This document shows positions 40,585 through 49,434 of a DNA stretch of 64,000 bases, one piece after another; position 1 is the stretch's first letter, and each line of letters starts with the position of its first letter. A program made the position numbers and the translations under genes. Below the pieces are notes generated by a model, which saw only the letters and a program-made list of their open reading frames with translations, was not told the DNA's origin and searched no databases. Source of the stretch: Sphaerisporangium krabiense (GTDB lineage: Bacteria > Actinomycetota > Actinomycetes > Streptosporangiales > Streptosporangiaceae); NCBI RefSeq assembly GCF_014200435.1, contig NZ_JACHBR010000001.1, positions 4,309,501 through 4,373,500 on the forward strand. Reading direction: 5' to 3'.

Positions 40585-42065
40585 CGGTCGGCGGCCTCCT
40601 CGCCCGTCTCGGCGGCGCGGACCCGGAGATCCTCGAGAAGGCGCCCTCGGAACGGCCCAAGTTCGTCCAGATGGCGATCGTCCTGCTGACCACGGCGGGG
40701 CTCGCCGTCGTCTCCATGGCCTTCGCGCTGCACGACGGCCTCAAGGTGGACTGGGGCTGGTCGGTGGTCTTCGGCCTGCTCTGGGGCGCCGTGGTGCTGA
40801 ACCTGGACCGGCTGCTCGTCCTCAGCATGGCCGACGTCCAGGGCAAGGGACGGCTCTTCCTGATGGCCGTGCCCCGGCTGCTCATGGCCGCCGTGCTCGG
40901 CGTCGTCATCTCCACGCCCCTGGTCCTGCGCGTCTTCGCCGGCAGCATCGAGGTGCAGATCGCCAGGAACCAGTTGGAGTCCTCGGCGCAGCTCGGCTCG
41001 CTCCAGGACAAGAGCGCCGAGAAGATCCGGCTCGACCAGGTGAGCAAGAAGATCGCCGCCGACCAGGCCGTCCTCGCGGGCGCGCTGCCGCAGGACTTCA
41101 CGAGCCCGCGCCTGCAGGCGGCCCGTCAGGACGTGACCACCCTGGAGGCGAACCTGGAGACGGCCCAGCGCAAGCATCAGGAGAAGTACGAGGAGATGCA
41201 GTGCGAGCTCTACGGCGAGGGGCCGCGCTGCAAGGGCGCCTCCAGCCGTAAGGGGCGGGGGCCGCTGTGGCGGGAGAAGCAGAAGGCCGCCACGGACGCC
41301 GCGGCCGAGGTCGGTTCCGTGCAGAGGCGGCTGAGCACGGCGCGGAACGAGGCGAAGAAGGCGGAGGACGCCCTCGTCGGCGAGCGGTCGGCGGCGCTGA
41401 AGAAGGCCCAGGACGACGCCCGCCGGGACCTCACCGCGCAGCAGGCCGAGTACGGGCGGCTGTCCGCCGTGCTGCGGGAGCAGTCCGAGGACTCCACGTC
41501 CGCGAACCTCGCCGACGACAAGCTGCCCGCCCAGATCAAGGCGCTGTTCGACCTCGGCTCGCGGGACGACGCGCTCGGCTACGCGCACCTGGCGGTGTTC
41601 GCGCTGTTCTTCATGGTGGAGATGCTGCCCGTCACGGTGAAGGTCCTGCTCAAGCTCGGGGGCGAGTCGCCGTACGACCTGGTCGCCAAGTCCCGGGCGG
41701 ACGAGCAGGTCGACGCGGAGCGGCTGCGCAGGAGCAACGACCGGCGCCGCGCGGAGAAGGCCTCGCGCGACGAGGTCACCGTGGAGGAAGGCAGGGCGCG
41801 CGTCATGCTCGCCCTCGAAGAGGACATGCGCACCCGCGAGGAGGCGCTCGGCAGGCAGGCCAACGAGCACGTCGCCGCCGAGATGGGCAAGATCCTCGAC
41901 GTCGCCCTGCGGGAGTGGAGCGATCAGGTCAAGGCCAGGCTGGCCGAGGCCGTTCCCGGCGCCGGGGCCGGTCCGCAGTCCCCGCCTTCTGGGCTGAACG
42001 GGGCCAAGGTGGCCGGCACGCAGACCACGAACGTGACCGGCCTGCCCGACGACGACGATCTGTGA
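40581..42065 (+). CDS. DUF4407 domain-containing membrane protein
   Basis: A 494-residue protein. Three membrane helices near the N-terminus (about residues 30-50, 58-78 and 92-115: QMAIVLLTTAGLAVVSMAFA, WSVVFGLLWGAVVLNLDRLL, LLMAAVLGVVISTPLVLRVF) are followed by a long periplasmic or cytoplasmic coiled coil (about 125-320, ending ADDKLPAQIKALFDLGS) and a fourth helix (about 335-355, LAVFALFFMVEMLPVTVKV). NLDRLLV is the DUF4407 hallmark. The C-terminus is charged. Translationally coupled to the kinase. Probably the membrane output or sensor of the kinase/phosphatase module; function of DUF4407 is unknown. Confidence 0.87.
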   Translation: MTVGGLLARLGGADPEILEKAPSERPKFVQMAIVLLTTAGLAVVSMAFALHDGLKVDWGWSVVFGLLWGAVVLNLDRLLVLSMADVQGKGRLFLMAVPRLLMAAVLGVVISTPLVLRVFAGSIEVQIARNQLESSAQLGSLQDKSAEKIRLDQVSKKIAADQAVLAGALPQDFTSPRLQAARQDVTTLEANLETAQRKHQEKYEEMQCELYGEGPRCKGASSRKGRGPLWREKQKAATDAAAEVGSVQRRLSTARNEAKKAEDALVGERSAALKKAQDDARRDLTAQQAEYGRLSAVLREQSEDSTSANLADDKLPAQIKALFDLGSRDDALGYAHLAVFALFFMVEMLPVTVKVLLKLGGESPYDLVAKSRADEQVDAERLRRSNDRRRAEKASRDEVTVEEGRARVMLALEEDMRTREEALGRQANEHVAAEMGKILDVALREWSDQVKARLAEAVPGAGAGPQSPPSGLNGAKVAGTQTTNVTGLPDDDDL

Positions 42066-42073
42066 GGACGGGG

Positions 42074-43699
42074 ATGCCGGGCGCACTGCATTCCACGGGC
42101 TGCCTGCTGGTCGTCGCCTGCCACGGCGACATCGCCGCCGTGCTCGCCCCGGTGATGCGGGAGGTCGAGACCCGGCTCCTGCTGTCTCCCATGCTCGGCG
42201 ACTTCGTGGAGTTCCGCCCGCTCGACCTCGGCCCCCGCCCTCGGGAGGACCCCGGCGACCCGGCGGTGCGCGGGGACCCTCGCGGGGGCCTGCCTTCGGT
42301 GGTGGCGAGGGTCGTGGAGGAGCTCACGCGGCCGGCCAGTGGCGCGGGCGTGAACTACTTCGGGTTCGTGGTGATCGACTGGTCGGCCGAGGACGTGTCA
42401 CGGCTGCTGGAGGGCTGCCGGGCCGACCCGACCATCGGCGCGCTCCCGTACCGGTCCCGCGGCATCGCGAGCGTGGGACGCGTGGACGGCGTGGTGCTGC
42501 CGTCCGCGGGCGCCTGGACCCACGGCACGCTGGCGGACGAGCTGCGGCGCTTCGCCGACGACCTGCTGCACCACTTCGCCGGCGGACAGGTCGCCGGCCT
42601 GAGCCCCGCCGACCTGGCGGTCCTGCGAAGCGCCCGCGAGCCCACCGCGGCCTTCGGGACCGTGCGCGGCCCGGCGGAGGCGGCCCGCGATGAGCTGGAC
42701 CGGGTGCTCGACCTGCGTCCACGCCTGGACGAGGCGCCGTGGTTCCCACCCGTCGCGCCCGCCGAGGCGAACGGAGGGGAGGTCGTATCCGCCGAGCCGT
42801 ACGGACCGGACGGGGGCGAGACGCCCGCCGGAACGGACGCGGCTCCGGACGGTGCGGCCGTTCGGCACGACGCCGGGGGACAGGGCGGCGAGGTCGTCAG
42901 GTGGGACGAGGCCGTGCCGCGTCCTGCGGTAGAGCCCGAGGCGGGGCGGATGGGGGCGTTGCGGCGTCTGGCCGGGCGGTTCCGGCGCGGCGGGGCCGAT
43001 GCCGGTGAGGGACCGGCCCGCGCGCAGGCCGGTCCGCCGGGACCCGGCGCCGAGCGGCTGGCCTACCTGGTCCTCCTGGACGGCCCGAACGCCGTGGACA
43101 CCCGGGTGTGGCGGCGCGGGCGGGACCTGGTGCTGGACGTCGCCGGGCGGCTGGCCGGGCGCCGGGAGGCCGCGTACCTGGTCCGCCTCCTGCCGGGCCC
43201 CGGGGACGGACCCGCGGGCGAGTTGACGCCCGCGCACGCGGTGGCCGCACGCATGATCAGGCGATCGCCGTGGTTCGACTTCGGACCGGCGCTCGCCCGG
43301 TTGCGCGTCCTCATGCGCCGCGACCTGGCCGCCGTGGACCCGGACCGATCGGACGGACCCGGTGAACCCCGGCGAGCGAAGGACACCGATGGCCCCGGCA
43401 CGCCGGTCGTCGTGGTGTTCGCCGCGTACGTCCCCCTGGCCGACGCGGTCACCGTGGGGGAGTACACCGGCCTGGTGGGGGAGGCTCGTGTCGTGTGGGT
43501 TCTGCCCGACGGGGCGGCGCCGCTGCTGTCGGAGGACTTCACGCCGGACGGGGTGACCGTGCTCGGCGACCACCCCGACGCCGCCGAGGACGTCGCCGCT
43601 CTGATCGGGACGGTCACGCCGCCTCGTCACGGCGGCGCAGCTCCGCCACGATCGCCGCGCGGAGCGTCTCGGCCGCGGGGTGGGCCGGATAGCGACTGA
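42074..43699 (+). CDS. Unrecognised protein ending the TerY-P-like operon
   Basis: A 541-residue protein with no signal peptide or membrane segment. It appears to have two related alpha/beta halves separated by an acidic, low-complexity linker at about 225-320: half one has CLLVVACHGDIAAVLAPVMR and YFGFVVIDWSAEDVSRLL; half two has LAYLVLLDGPNAVDTRVWRR, VVVVFAAYVPLADAVTVGEY and ARVVWVLPDG. The repeated hydrophobic-strand pattern suggests a duplicated nucleotide- or protein-binding fold, but I recognise no family. It starts nine bases after DUF4407 (GAGGACGGGG upstream), so it belongs to the operon. Its last 86 bases overlap the convergent Xre gene. Confidence 0.72.
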   Translation: MPGALHSTGCLLVVACHGDIAAVLAPVMREVETRLLLSPMLGDFVEFRPLDLGPRPREDPGDPAVRGDPRGGLPSVVARVVEELTRPASGAGVNYFGFVVIDWSAEDVSRLLEGCRADPTIGALPYRSRGIASVGRVDGVVLPSAGAWTHGTLADELRRFADDLLHHFAGGQVAGLSPADLAVLRSAREPTAAFGTVRGPAEAARDELDRVLDLRPRLDEAPWFPPVAPAEANGGEVVSAEPYGPDGGETPAGTDAAPDGAAVRHDAGGQGGEVVRWDEAVPRPAVEPEAGRMGALRRLAGRFRRGGADAGEGPARAQAGPPGPGAERLAYLVLLDGPNAVDTRVWRRGRDLVLDVAGRLAGRREAAYLVRLLPGPGDGPAGELTPAHAVAARMIRRSPWFDFGPALARLRVLMRRDLAAVDPDRSDGPGEPRRAKDTDGPGTPVVVVFAAYVPLADAVTVGEYTGLVGEARVVWVLPDGAAPLLSEDFTPDGVTVLGDHPDAAEDVAALIGTVTPPRHGGAAPPRSPRGASRPRGGPDSD

Positions 43700-44798
43700 G
43701 CAGCGAGGACAGCCTCTGGAGCTGGCCGGCCGCGGTGGCGGACCTGGTCTGGCGCGCGCAGGCGAGGGCGGTCGCGCCCGTCTCGATGGCACGTTCCACC
43801 TGCCCGGCCTCCGCGTGCGCCCGGGCCAGCCGCGCCCCGAAGAGGCCGCGCAGGCGCGCGCCGTACTCGGGCAGCTCCGCCACCGCCTTCTCCAGCACCT
43901 CGGCCGCCTCGCGGAACTCGCCGAAGCGGTAGAGGCACCACCCGTTCACCAGGGCGGTCGGGTCGAGGACGGTGGAGGGCCCGTAGGCGCCGGCGTGGAG
44001 CCCGCCGGCGCGCAGCGCCTCGCCCGAGGCGTCCAGGTGCGCCCGGCACGCCGCGCGCTCCCCGATCATGGCGTACGCCTGGGCGGCCCGGTGGTGCGCC
44101 AGCCCACGGGTGCGCGGCGCCGCGCCGTCGTGCCCGAGCGCGCGCTCGGCATACCCGAGGGCCTCCATCGCGTTGCCGGCGTACATCTTCATCTCGGCGT
44201 GCCGCACCATGGCGTACGCGACCGCGTCACGCTCACCGGCGCGTTCGCCCAGCCGGGCGGCCTCGTCGGTCAGCCGGACGGCCGCGTGCGCGTCGGCGGA
44301 GTCCTGCGCGAGCCAGCCGGCGAGCTCGGCGGCGCGCGCCGCCAGCGGCAGCAGCAGCTCGCCGCCGGGCCAGTCGGCGTAGTGGGCGGCCACCCGCATG
44401 ATCGTGACGGCGTCCCGCGACGCCGGCAGCCCGAACCCGCCGGCTCCGTCCCGGTGGACCTGCGTGAACCGCTGTTCCAGGATCGCCAGGAGGTCCTCGA
44501 CCGGACGCAGCGCCAGCGCGTCGCCGTACTCCACGGGGACGGGCGGCTCCGGGGGGACGGATGGTGGGACGTCCCGCTTGCCGGGGGTGTCCGGGACGAG
44601 TGACGCCAGCGTGCCGTTCGCGTCGAGCCTGGCGTCGCAGAGCCGCGCGAAGTCCGGCTGGACCGTACGCTCGCCGCGTTCGATGCGGCTCAGGTGGCTT
44701 GGGGAGGTATGCACGAGTTCCGCGACTGCCTGCAGGGTCAGCCCGCGCTCTTCTCTCAGGTTCCGGAGGGCGGCGCCGAATCTGGGGAAAATGCTCAT
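43614..44798 (-). CDS. Xre-family HTH regulator with TPR-like C-terminal domain
   Basis: A 394-residue protein. The N-terminal HTH (residues about 6-60) reads FGAALRNLREERGLTLQAVAELVHTSPSHLSRIERGERTVQPDFARLCD, a textbook Xre/SinR fold. After a Pro-rich linker, the rest is helical repeats (DEAARLGERAGERDAVAYAMVRHAEMKMYAGNAMEALGYAERAL; REAAEVLEKAVAELPEYG), resembling the TPR part of actinobacterial Xre-TPR regulators that often respond to peptides or act in development. Start 44798 is preferred over 44888. Convergent and overlapping with the operon of the TerY-P-like module; divergent from the Hsp70-like gene. Confidence 0.87.
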   Translation of the reverse strand: MSIFPRFGAALRNLREERGLTLQAVAELVHTSPSHLSRIERGERTVQPDFARLCDARLDANGTLASLVPDTPGKRDVPPSVPPEPPVPVEYGDALALRPVEDLLAILEQRFTQVHRDGAGGFGLPASRDAVTIMRVAAHYADWPGGELLLPLAARAAELAGWLAQDSADAHAAVRLTDEAARLGERAGERDAVAYAMVRHAEMKMYAGNAMEALGYAERALGHDGAAPRTRGLAHHRAAQAYAMIGERAACRAHLDASGEALRAGGLHAGAYGPSTVLDPTALVNGWCLYRFGEFREAAEVLEKAVAELPEYGARLRGLFGARLARAHAEAGQVERAIETGATALACARQTRSATAAGQLQRLSSLLSRYPAHPAAETLRAAIVAELRRRDEAA

Positions 44799-45076
44799 GG
44801 GAGTCCTGACGGTAGCGACGCCGTCGGGCTGGGCCCCGTACCAGCCGGCCGCGTCGATCGTGCGGTCACTCTCAACATAAACGCTCATATACCGGCGTGG
44901 CTGCCCTTGGGGAAATCCAGGATAACCGCCGTATTTACCCCTTTTGTGCGGTCGTCTCGGGTTTGCGCAACACGGGCTGGGCTTGCGCAGGGACTCTCTC
45001 CTGGTGGCAGGCCGGTCGCGTCACGATCCTGTCCCTACGCGCTGTGCCGGGCGACGGCGGGATAGGGGGGCGGCAA

Positions 45077-46393
45077 ATGGCGACAAGAAGCCATAAAGTC
45101 GTCGCCGCAGTTGAATTCCATGCAGACGGTACGCGATTCGCCTGGTCCGCCGTATCAGCGATAAATCATGACATGGAGCCGATAAACCGCACTTTCTCCG
45201 CATACCCTCCTGGATATCAGCATATCTCCCGCAAGCCCGGCCTCGGCGCACGCGACGAGATGCTCCGGCATGCCACGGCCCTCCTCAGCGAGGCGCGCGC
45301 CGCGGCCGTCAAGGCGATCAGCGCCGCCGGATACCGCGAACGCGACATCCGCTGGTGCCTCACCGTCCCCGCCGCCTGGCACGAGGACGGCGAGCGCGCC
45401 CTGCGGCGGGCCGCCGGGGACGCCGGGCTGCCCGCAGGCCAGGAGCGGCTGCTGCTGTGCCCCGAGCCGGAGGCCGCCGCGCTGTACTGCCATCTATGGA
45501 TGACCGGGGGACCCGCCCGCGAACCGCTGGGCCCCGGTGCGAACGGGTCACGGTTCGTGGTGGTCCACTGCGGCGGCGGCACCGTCGGCCTCGCCGCGTA
45601 CGAGACCTCCGGCGACGGCTCGGGGAGGATCGCGCTGCGCGAGATCGGCGAGCCCGCCGGCGGGCACGGGATCCTCGTACGGCCGCGCGAGGGGGAGGAG
45701 CTCCTCGACCGGGCCCTCGACGGCATCGTCGTACAGATCCGGACATATCTCGCCGAGCTCGGCCGGGAGGACGGGGCTCCGCTCCCCGAGACCCTGCTGC
45801 TCGTCGGCGGCTTCGCCGCCTCGCCCCACCTCCGGGCCCGCCTCCGGCGCGAGTTCGGCGCGGACCACCGGATCCTCGTGCCCCCGGACCCTTCGCGCGC
45901 CGTGGTCGAGGGCGCCGTCCACCTCGCCGCCCGGCCCGAGATCGTCATCGCGCGCAGGTCCCGCTACACCTACGGCTTCGAGATCGCCCTGCCGTGGGAG
46001 GAGCACCGGGACCCGCCGGCGCGGAGGATCCGCAGCGGCGAGGGGGAGGCGCTGTGCGCGGGGCGGTTCGAGATCGCGATCCGGCGCGGCGACGACGTCA
46101 CGGCCGGCGCGCCGTTCCCGTACACCGTCTCGCCGACCCAGGTGGAGCAGACGTCGGTCCGGGTCCGGATGATGCGCACCCGCGACCCAGCCCCCCGCTA
46201 CGCCGACGAGGAGGGCTGCGAGCAGATCGGCGAGCTGACCGTCGACGTCAACGGCTCCACCGGAAGACCTCTGAAGGAACGCGTCCTGCTCCTGCTCCTC
46301 TCCTTCGGCCCCTCCGGCGTCCGGGCGGAGGCCATCGACCCCATCACCGGCGAAAGATCCCAGCTCAGCACGTACCACCACCCCACACGCTGA
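45077..46393 (+). CDS. Hsp70-like (HSPA12-like) actin-fold ATPase
   Basis: A 438-residue protein with the actin/Hsp70 fold. VVAAVEFHADGTRFAWSAVS stands where phosphate-1 (DFGTT) should be and lacks the usual Asp and Thr residues. VVHCGGGTVGLAAYE is phosphate-2, LLLVGGFAASPHLRARLRREF the adenosine motif and CPEPEAAALYC the connect region. This arrangement, and a substrate-binding part that is not DnaK-like, fit the HSPA12-type branch found in many bacteria and animals. The start at 45077 has AGGGGGG upstream. No DnaJ or GrpE is nearby. ATPase activity may be reduced because of the altered first motif. Confidence 0.8.
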   Translation: MATRSHKVVAAVEFHADGTRFAWSAVSAINHDMEPINRTFSAYPPGYQHISRKPGLGARDEMLRHATALLSEARAAAVKAISAAGYRERDIRWCLTVPAAWHEDGERALRRAAGDAGLPAGQERLLLCPEPEAAALYCHLWMTGGPAREPLGPGANGSRFVVVHCGGGTVGLAAYETSGDGSGRIALREIGEPAGGHGILVRPREGEELLDRALDGIVVQIRTYLAELGREDGAPLPETLLLVGGFAASPHLRARLRREFGADHRILVPPDPSRAVVEGAVHLAARPEIVIARRSRYTYGFEIALPWEEHRDPPARRIRSGEGEALCAGRFEIAIRRGDDVTAGAPFPYTVSPTQVEQTSVRVRMMRTRDPAPRYADEEGCEQIGELTVDVNGSTGRPLKERVLLLLLSFGPSGVRAEAIDPITGERSQLSTYHHPTR

Positions 46394-46520
46394 GGTCCCC
46401 GGCACCTCGCCGCGCCGTTCGCGCCGTCGCCTCCCCGGTCGCGGGCCGGGGCCACGTGGTCGCAGGCCCCGGCCGTCGCCCCGCTGCGCGGACGTGTCCG
46501 GTCGCGTGGACGAAGCGAGA

Positions 46521-46865
46521 TCAGGCGGCTTCGTAGCGGCGCTGGCAGTCGATGCAGCAGCGGGCCAGAGGGCGGATCTTGAGGCGGTCGAACGGGATGA
46601 CGGTCTCGCAGTGGGTGCAGCGGCCGTACGTGCCCGCGGTGATCCGGTCCAGGGCCTGGGTGAGCTCGGCGATGGCCCGGTCGGCCGCGGTGAGGGAGAC
46701 GAGCAGCTCCCGCCAGGTGTCGTCGGCCCCGCTGCCGGTCTGCGCCTCGGCCCGCAGGCCGAGCAGGTGACGGCTGCGCCGCTCCAATTGCTCCTGCAGA
46801 TCCTGACGCAGCGCCTGCAACTGCACGCTGCTCAGGTGTGACGAGGGCCTGCGGGTGTCGGTCAT
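46521..46865 (-). CDS. TraR/DksA-family zinc-finger protein
   Basis: A 114-residue protein. A coiled helical hairpin (residues about 10-75, SSVQLQALRQDLQEQLERRS and DRAIAELTQALDRI) leads to a C-terminal zinc finger with CTHC and CIDC (about 83-107). This is the DksA/TraR layout: a coiled coil that reaches into the RNA polymerase secondary channel and a Cys4 finger. It lacks the acidic tip pair of E. coli DksA in an obvious position. Third in a minus-strand group after another DksA-like gene and an actin-like gene, 156 bases downstream of the latter. Confidence 0.88.
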   Translation of the reverse strand: MTDTRRPSSHLSSVQLQALRQDLQEQLERRSRHLLGLRAEAQTGSGADDTWRELLVSLTAADRAIAELTQALDRITAGTYGRCTHCETVIPFDRLKIRPLARCCIDCQRRYEAA

Positions 46866-47020
46866 GGCGAAGGTTCCTCTCTCAAGGTCTGACGTCGGAT
46901 GGCACACAGAGCCGCCCGGGCGGGCGTCGCCCCGGGCCCGGACCGCTCGAGGGCAGCGGTCACCCAGGGACGGCGGTCGTCCCGAGTTGGTGTTCGTCCG
47001 AGATCGGTGGTCGTGCCGGG

Positions 47021-47812
47021 TCAGTGAGCGTGGCGGGTGAGTGTGCCGTGGCCGGTGAGGCGGGCCGCGAGGGCCGGTTGCAGGCACAGGCGGGTGAGGC
47101 CGCGGATGGTCGCGTGCTGGGGATCGGGCACGGCGCTGACCGGCATGCGGAGTGCCGTCCGCAGGCGGTGCAGCAGTTCGGCCTGCTGGGCGCCGCCCCC
47201 GGTGACCACCAGGCCGCCGGTGCGGACGGCCTGCCGTAGACGATCGGGTAACCCGCGCAGCAGGCCCGTGGTCATGGTGACGACGCCGTCCAGCGCGTAG
47301 GCGGGCAGCCCGGCGCTGGTCGTGGCGCTGAGCTGGAGCGCGGCGGCGTCGACGATCACACTGTCGCGGATGGCGACGGCCTCCACGATCCCCGCCCCCA
47401 CGTCCAGCAGCAGCGACGGCCGGGAACCTGCCACGTCGAGGCCGGCGCCGACGGCCGCGGCCAGCGGCTCGTCCACCAGGGTCACCGCGCAGCCCGCCGC
47501 CTGAGCCACCACGGCGTGCAGCGTCCGGCGATCGTTCGGCGACGCGGCCACCGGCACCCCGGCCAGCACCCGCTCCACCGGCCGGTCGCCCGGCACCATG
47601 GCGTCCTGCATCACCAGGCGCAGCAGGCGCAGGCAGGCTTCCGGGTCGGTGACCATGCCGTGCCGGACGGGCCGCACCTGGCCCTCCACCCCGATGCCGG
47701 CCCGCCGGACGACCGACGACCGGTCGGCGATGGCGAACCCACCCGACCACAACGACCGGGTACGCGCCGTCCCCAGATCCAGCGCCACGAAGTCCCGCCG
47801 CGGGGCGGTCAC
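47021..47812 (-). CDS. MreB/Hsp70-superfamily actin-like protein, short form
   Basis: A 263-residue protein, shorter than MreB (about 340). It has DFVALDLGTARTRSLWSGG (phosphate-1), LVDEPLAAAVGAGLDV (connect-1), LLLDVGAGIVEAVAIRD (phosphate-2) and LVVTGGGAQQAELLHRLR (adenosine site), in MreB-like order. The GTG at 47812 overlaps the stop of the upstream DksA-like gene by four bases (GTGA), so the two are co-translated. An actin-like ATPase tied to a polymerase-binding zinc-finger protein is unusual. It may be a filament-forming or regulatory ATPase rather than a cell-shape protein, since this GC-rich filamentous group grows from the tip. Confidence 0.82.
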   Translation of the reverse strand: MTAPRRDFVALDLGTARTRSLWSGGFAIADRSSVVRRAGIGVEGQVRPVRHGMVTDPEACLRLLRLVMQDAMVPGDRPVERVLAGVPVAASPNDRRTLHAVVAQAAGCAVTLVDEPLAAAVGAGLDVAGSRPSLLLDVGAGIVEAVAIRDSVIVDAAALQLSATTSAGLPAYALDGVVTMTTGLLRGLPDRLRQAVRTGGLVVTGGGAQQAELLHRLRTALRMPVSAVPDPQHATIRGLTRLCLQPALAARLTGHGTLTRHAH

Positions 47813-48132
47813 GCCGGCGCCTTGCGGTGACGGGCGCCGGCGCAGCCCTCGCAGGCGGACCGTTCGGGCCACCGCCGCAGCTGCTCGAACGGGATCAACG
47901 CGCCGCAGCGCCCGCAGGTGCCGTAGCGGCCGCGGTTCATGCGCTCCAGCGCGGCCTCGATCGCGGCGACGCGGCCGCGCGCCGCGGCCCGGTGGGCGGG
48001 GTCGGCCACCGGGCGCGACTCCGCGACGGCGGTGGCGAGCTGGTCGTGCAGCAGTCCGCGCAGTTCCTCCAGCCGCGCCAGATGCCGCTCGTAGTTGCGC
48101 AGGTGGACGTGGACAGATGTGACGTTGGCCAT
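47809..48132 (-). CDS. TraR/DksA-family zinc-finger protein
   Basis: A 107-residue protein with a long helix pair (NYERHLARLEELRGLLHDQL and AAARGRVAAIEAALERM) and a Cys4 finger: CGRC, then CEGC near the C-terminus. Same family as the protein at 46521-46865 but clearly diverged. Start 48132 is chosen because it gives the family N-terminus and TAGGAG lies upstream. The stop overlaps the start of the actin-like gene (GTGA). Confidence 0.85.
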   Translation of the reverse strand: MANVTSVHVHLRNYERHLARLEELRGLLHDQLATAVAESRPVADPAHRAAARGRVAAIEAALERMNRGRYGTCGRCGALIPFEQLRRWPERSACEGCAGARHRKAPA

Positions 48133-48323
48133 GACAGGATCGGCTCCTAGCGTGCGCCCGTGACAGGGCCCGGCCTCGTCCGGCATGCGGGACCGTTCCG
48201 GCATGCGGGAGTGGCCGCGGCGACGTCTCCGGTCGCGGGGCGGGGGCACGAGGCGCGCGAACGCGGCCAGGCCCCACGGCACGCGGACGGCCGGAGACAC
48301 CGGAAGGGATGGGAAGGCGTCGG

Positions 48324-48698
48324 CTAGGTCAGCGGCGGGCTGCGCGACCCCGCGGTGCGGTGCGCGAACTGCTGCGGATCACGGACGGCGTCCGTGCCGG
48401 AACGCGGCGACGCCTGCGGCGACGGATGGGCGGCCTGGCCGTCGCGCTCGCCGCGCAGCGGCGGCCACAGCGACAGCACATGGTGTTCACGCGTGTTGGC
48501 GGCCTGTGGCGGGAGGCTCGGCAGCTCCGTGTCCCAGGCGTCCTGATTCCATGACGTGCTGGAGGACAGCCCGCGAAGCTCCGTCCCCGCGCCGCTCCAC
48601 TGCCGCGAGAAGCCGGCCAGCAGCAAGGACAGCAGGACCAGGCCCATCACGCCGACCAGCGCGATGGACCCTCTGGATGTTCTCCATGGCCCTGTCAT
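48324..48698 (-). CDS. Hypothetical single-pass membrane protein
   Basis: About 124 residues: a short basic start (TGPWRTSRG), one hydrophobic helix (IALVGVMGLVLLSLLLAGF) and an outside region (SRQWSGAGTELRGLSSSTSW, LWPPLRGERDGQAAHP). It may be an anchored or cleaved exported protein. The start is uncertain (ATG 48698 or 48740). No family recognised; coding evidence is the continuous frame and the well-formed N-terminal helix. Confidence 0.45.
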   Translation of the reverse strand: MTGPWRTSRGSIALVGVMGLVLLSLLLAGFSRQWSGAGTELRGLSSSTSWNQDAWDTELPSLPPQAANTREHHVLSLWPPLRGERDGQAAHPSPQASPRSGTDAVRDPQQFAHRTAGSRSPPLT

Positions 48699-49043
48699 AA
48701 GCCCGACCATAGCCCAGACAACGACAAAAGGCATGCCCACCCGGTTCCGCCGCCCAAAGGCCCGCGACGGGCCCTGGCGGCTCCGTGTCCCGCGGCTGAG
48801 GTGGCCCGCTCATGGGTGCGGGAACCCCCACGGCAAGGTACGGTGGCGCCCAACGGCACCTACGGGCCACAGCGCGGCCCTCGGACGCCGCCCCGCCGCC
48901 GGCCCCACGGGCGCGCGCGGCCACATCGCGGCCATCGGACCGCCCAAGCAACCGTCGGATCGCTCACGACCGACAACCACCACCACCCGCCGGCGAAACG
49001 GCGGATGGTGGTCGTTGAGCTCGCTCGCTGATCAGGAGGGGAT
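48699..49043. other. Intergenic region upstream of the small secreted-protein gene
   Basis: About 345 GC-rich bases with no gene I can support on either strand. Presumably holds the promoter for the secDF unit and the promoter of the minus-strand membrane protein. No clear promoter boxes or hairpins stand out. Confidence 0.35.
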
Positions 49044-49400
49044 GTGCGCAGGAGACTGCCCGCCGTTCTGCTCCTGGTCCTGTCGGTCTTCCTGCTGAGT
49101 CCGGCGCCCAACGGGGCGCACCCGGCCGCCACCACGGCCTCGGTGACCTTGTGGAGCGCGCCCGTCGCGCACGACAGTCCGGACGCCGTCGCGCCTCGCC
49201 TGCACGCCGTCCCCCCGCCCTTCCACGCCTCCGGCGGCGGCGCGCCCGCCGTGCCGCTGTGGCCGGTCGCCCCGGCCTCCCCCGAGGAGCCGGGCGCGGG
49301 CACGCGGCCCGTCACGGCCGCTCCGGCGCCGCACGCCGTGGCGCCGGAGTCGGTCGCGCGCCGCGCCCCGGCACGAGCTCCGCCCTCCACGACGCGCTGA
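49044..49400 (+). CDS. Small secreted Ala/Pro-rich protein preceding secDF
   Basis: A 118-residue protein with a clear signal peptide (RRRLPAVLLLVLSVFLLSPAPNGA) and a mature region of low-complexity Ala/Pro/His sequence (HAVPPPFHASGGGAPAVPLW). The GTG at 49044 follows AGGAGGG. It starts the unit with secDF, 34 bases upstream of the SecDF start. No family known. Confidence 0.65.
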   Translation: MRRRLPAVLLLVLSVFLLSPAPNGAHPAATTASVTLWSAPVAHDSPDAVAPRLHAVPPPFHASGGGAPAVPLWPVAPASPEEPGAGTRPVTAAPAPHAVAPESVARRAPARAPPSTTR

Positions 49401-49434
49401 CGTCCCCTTTCTTCGACAGCCCGTGGAGGCTTCC

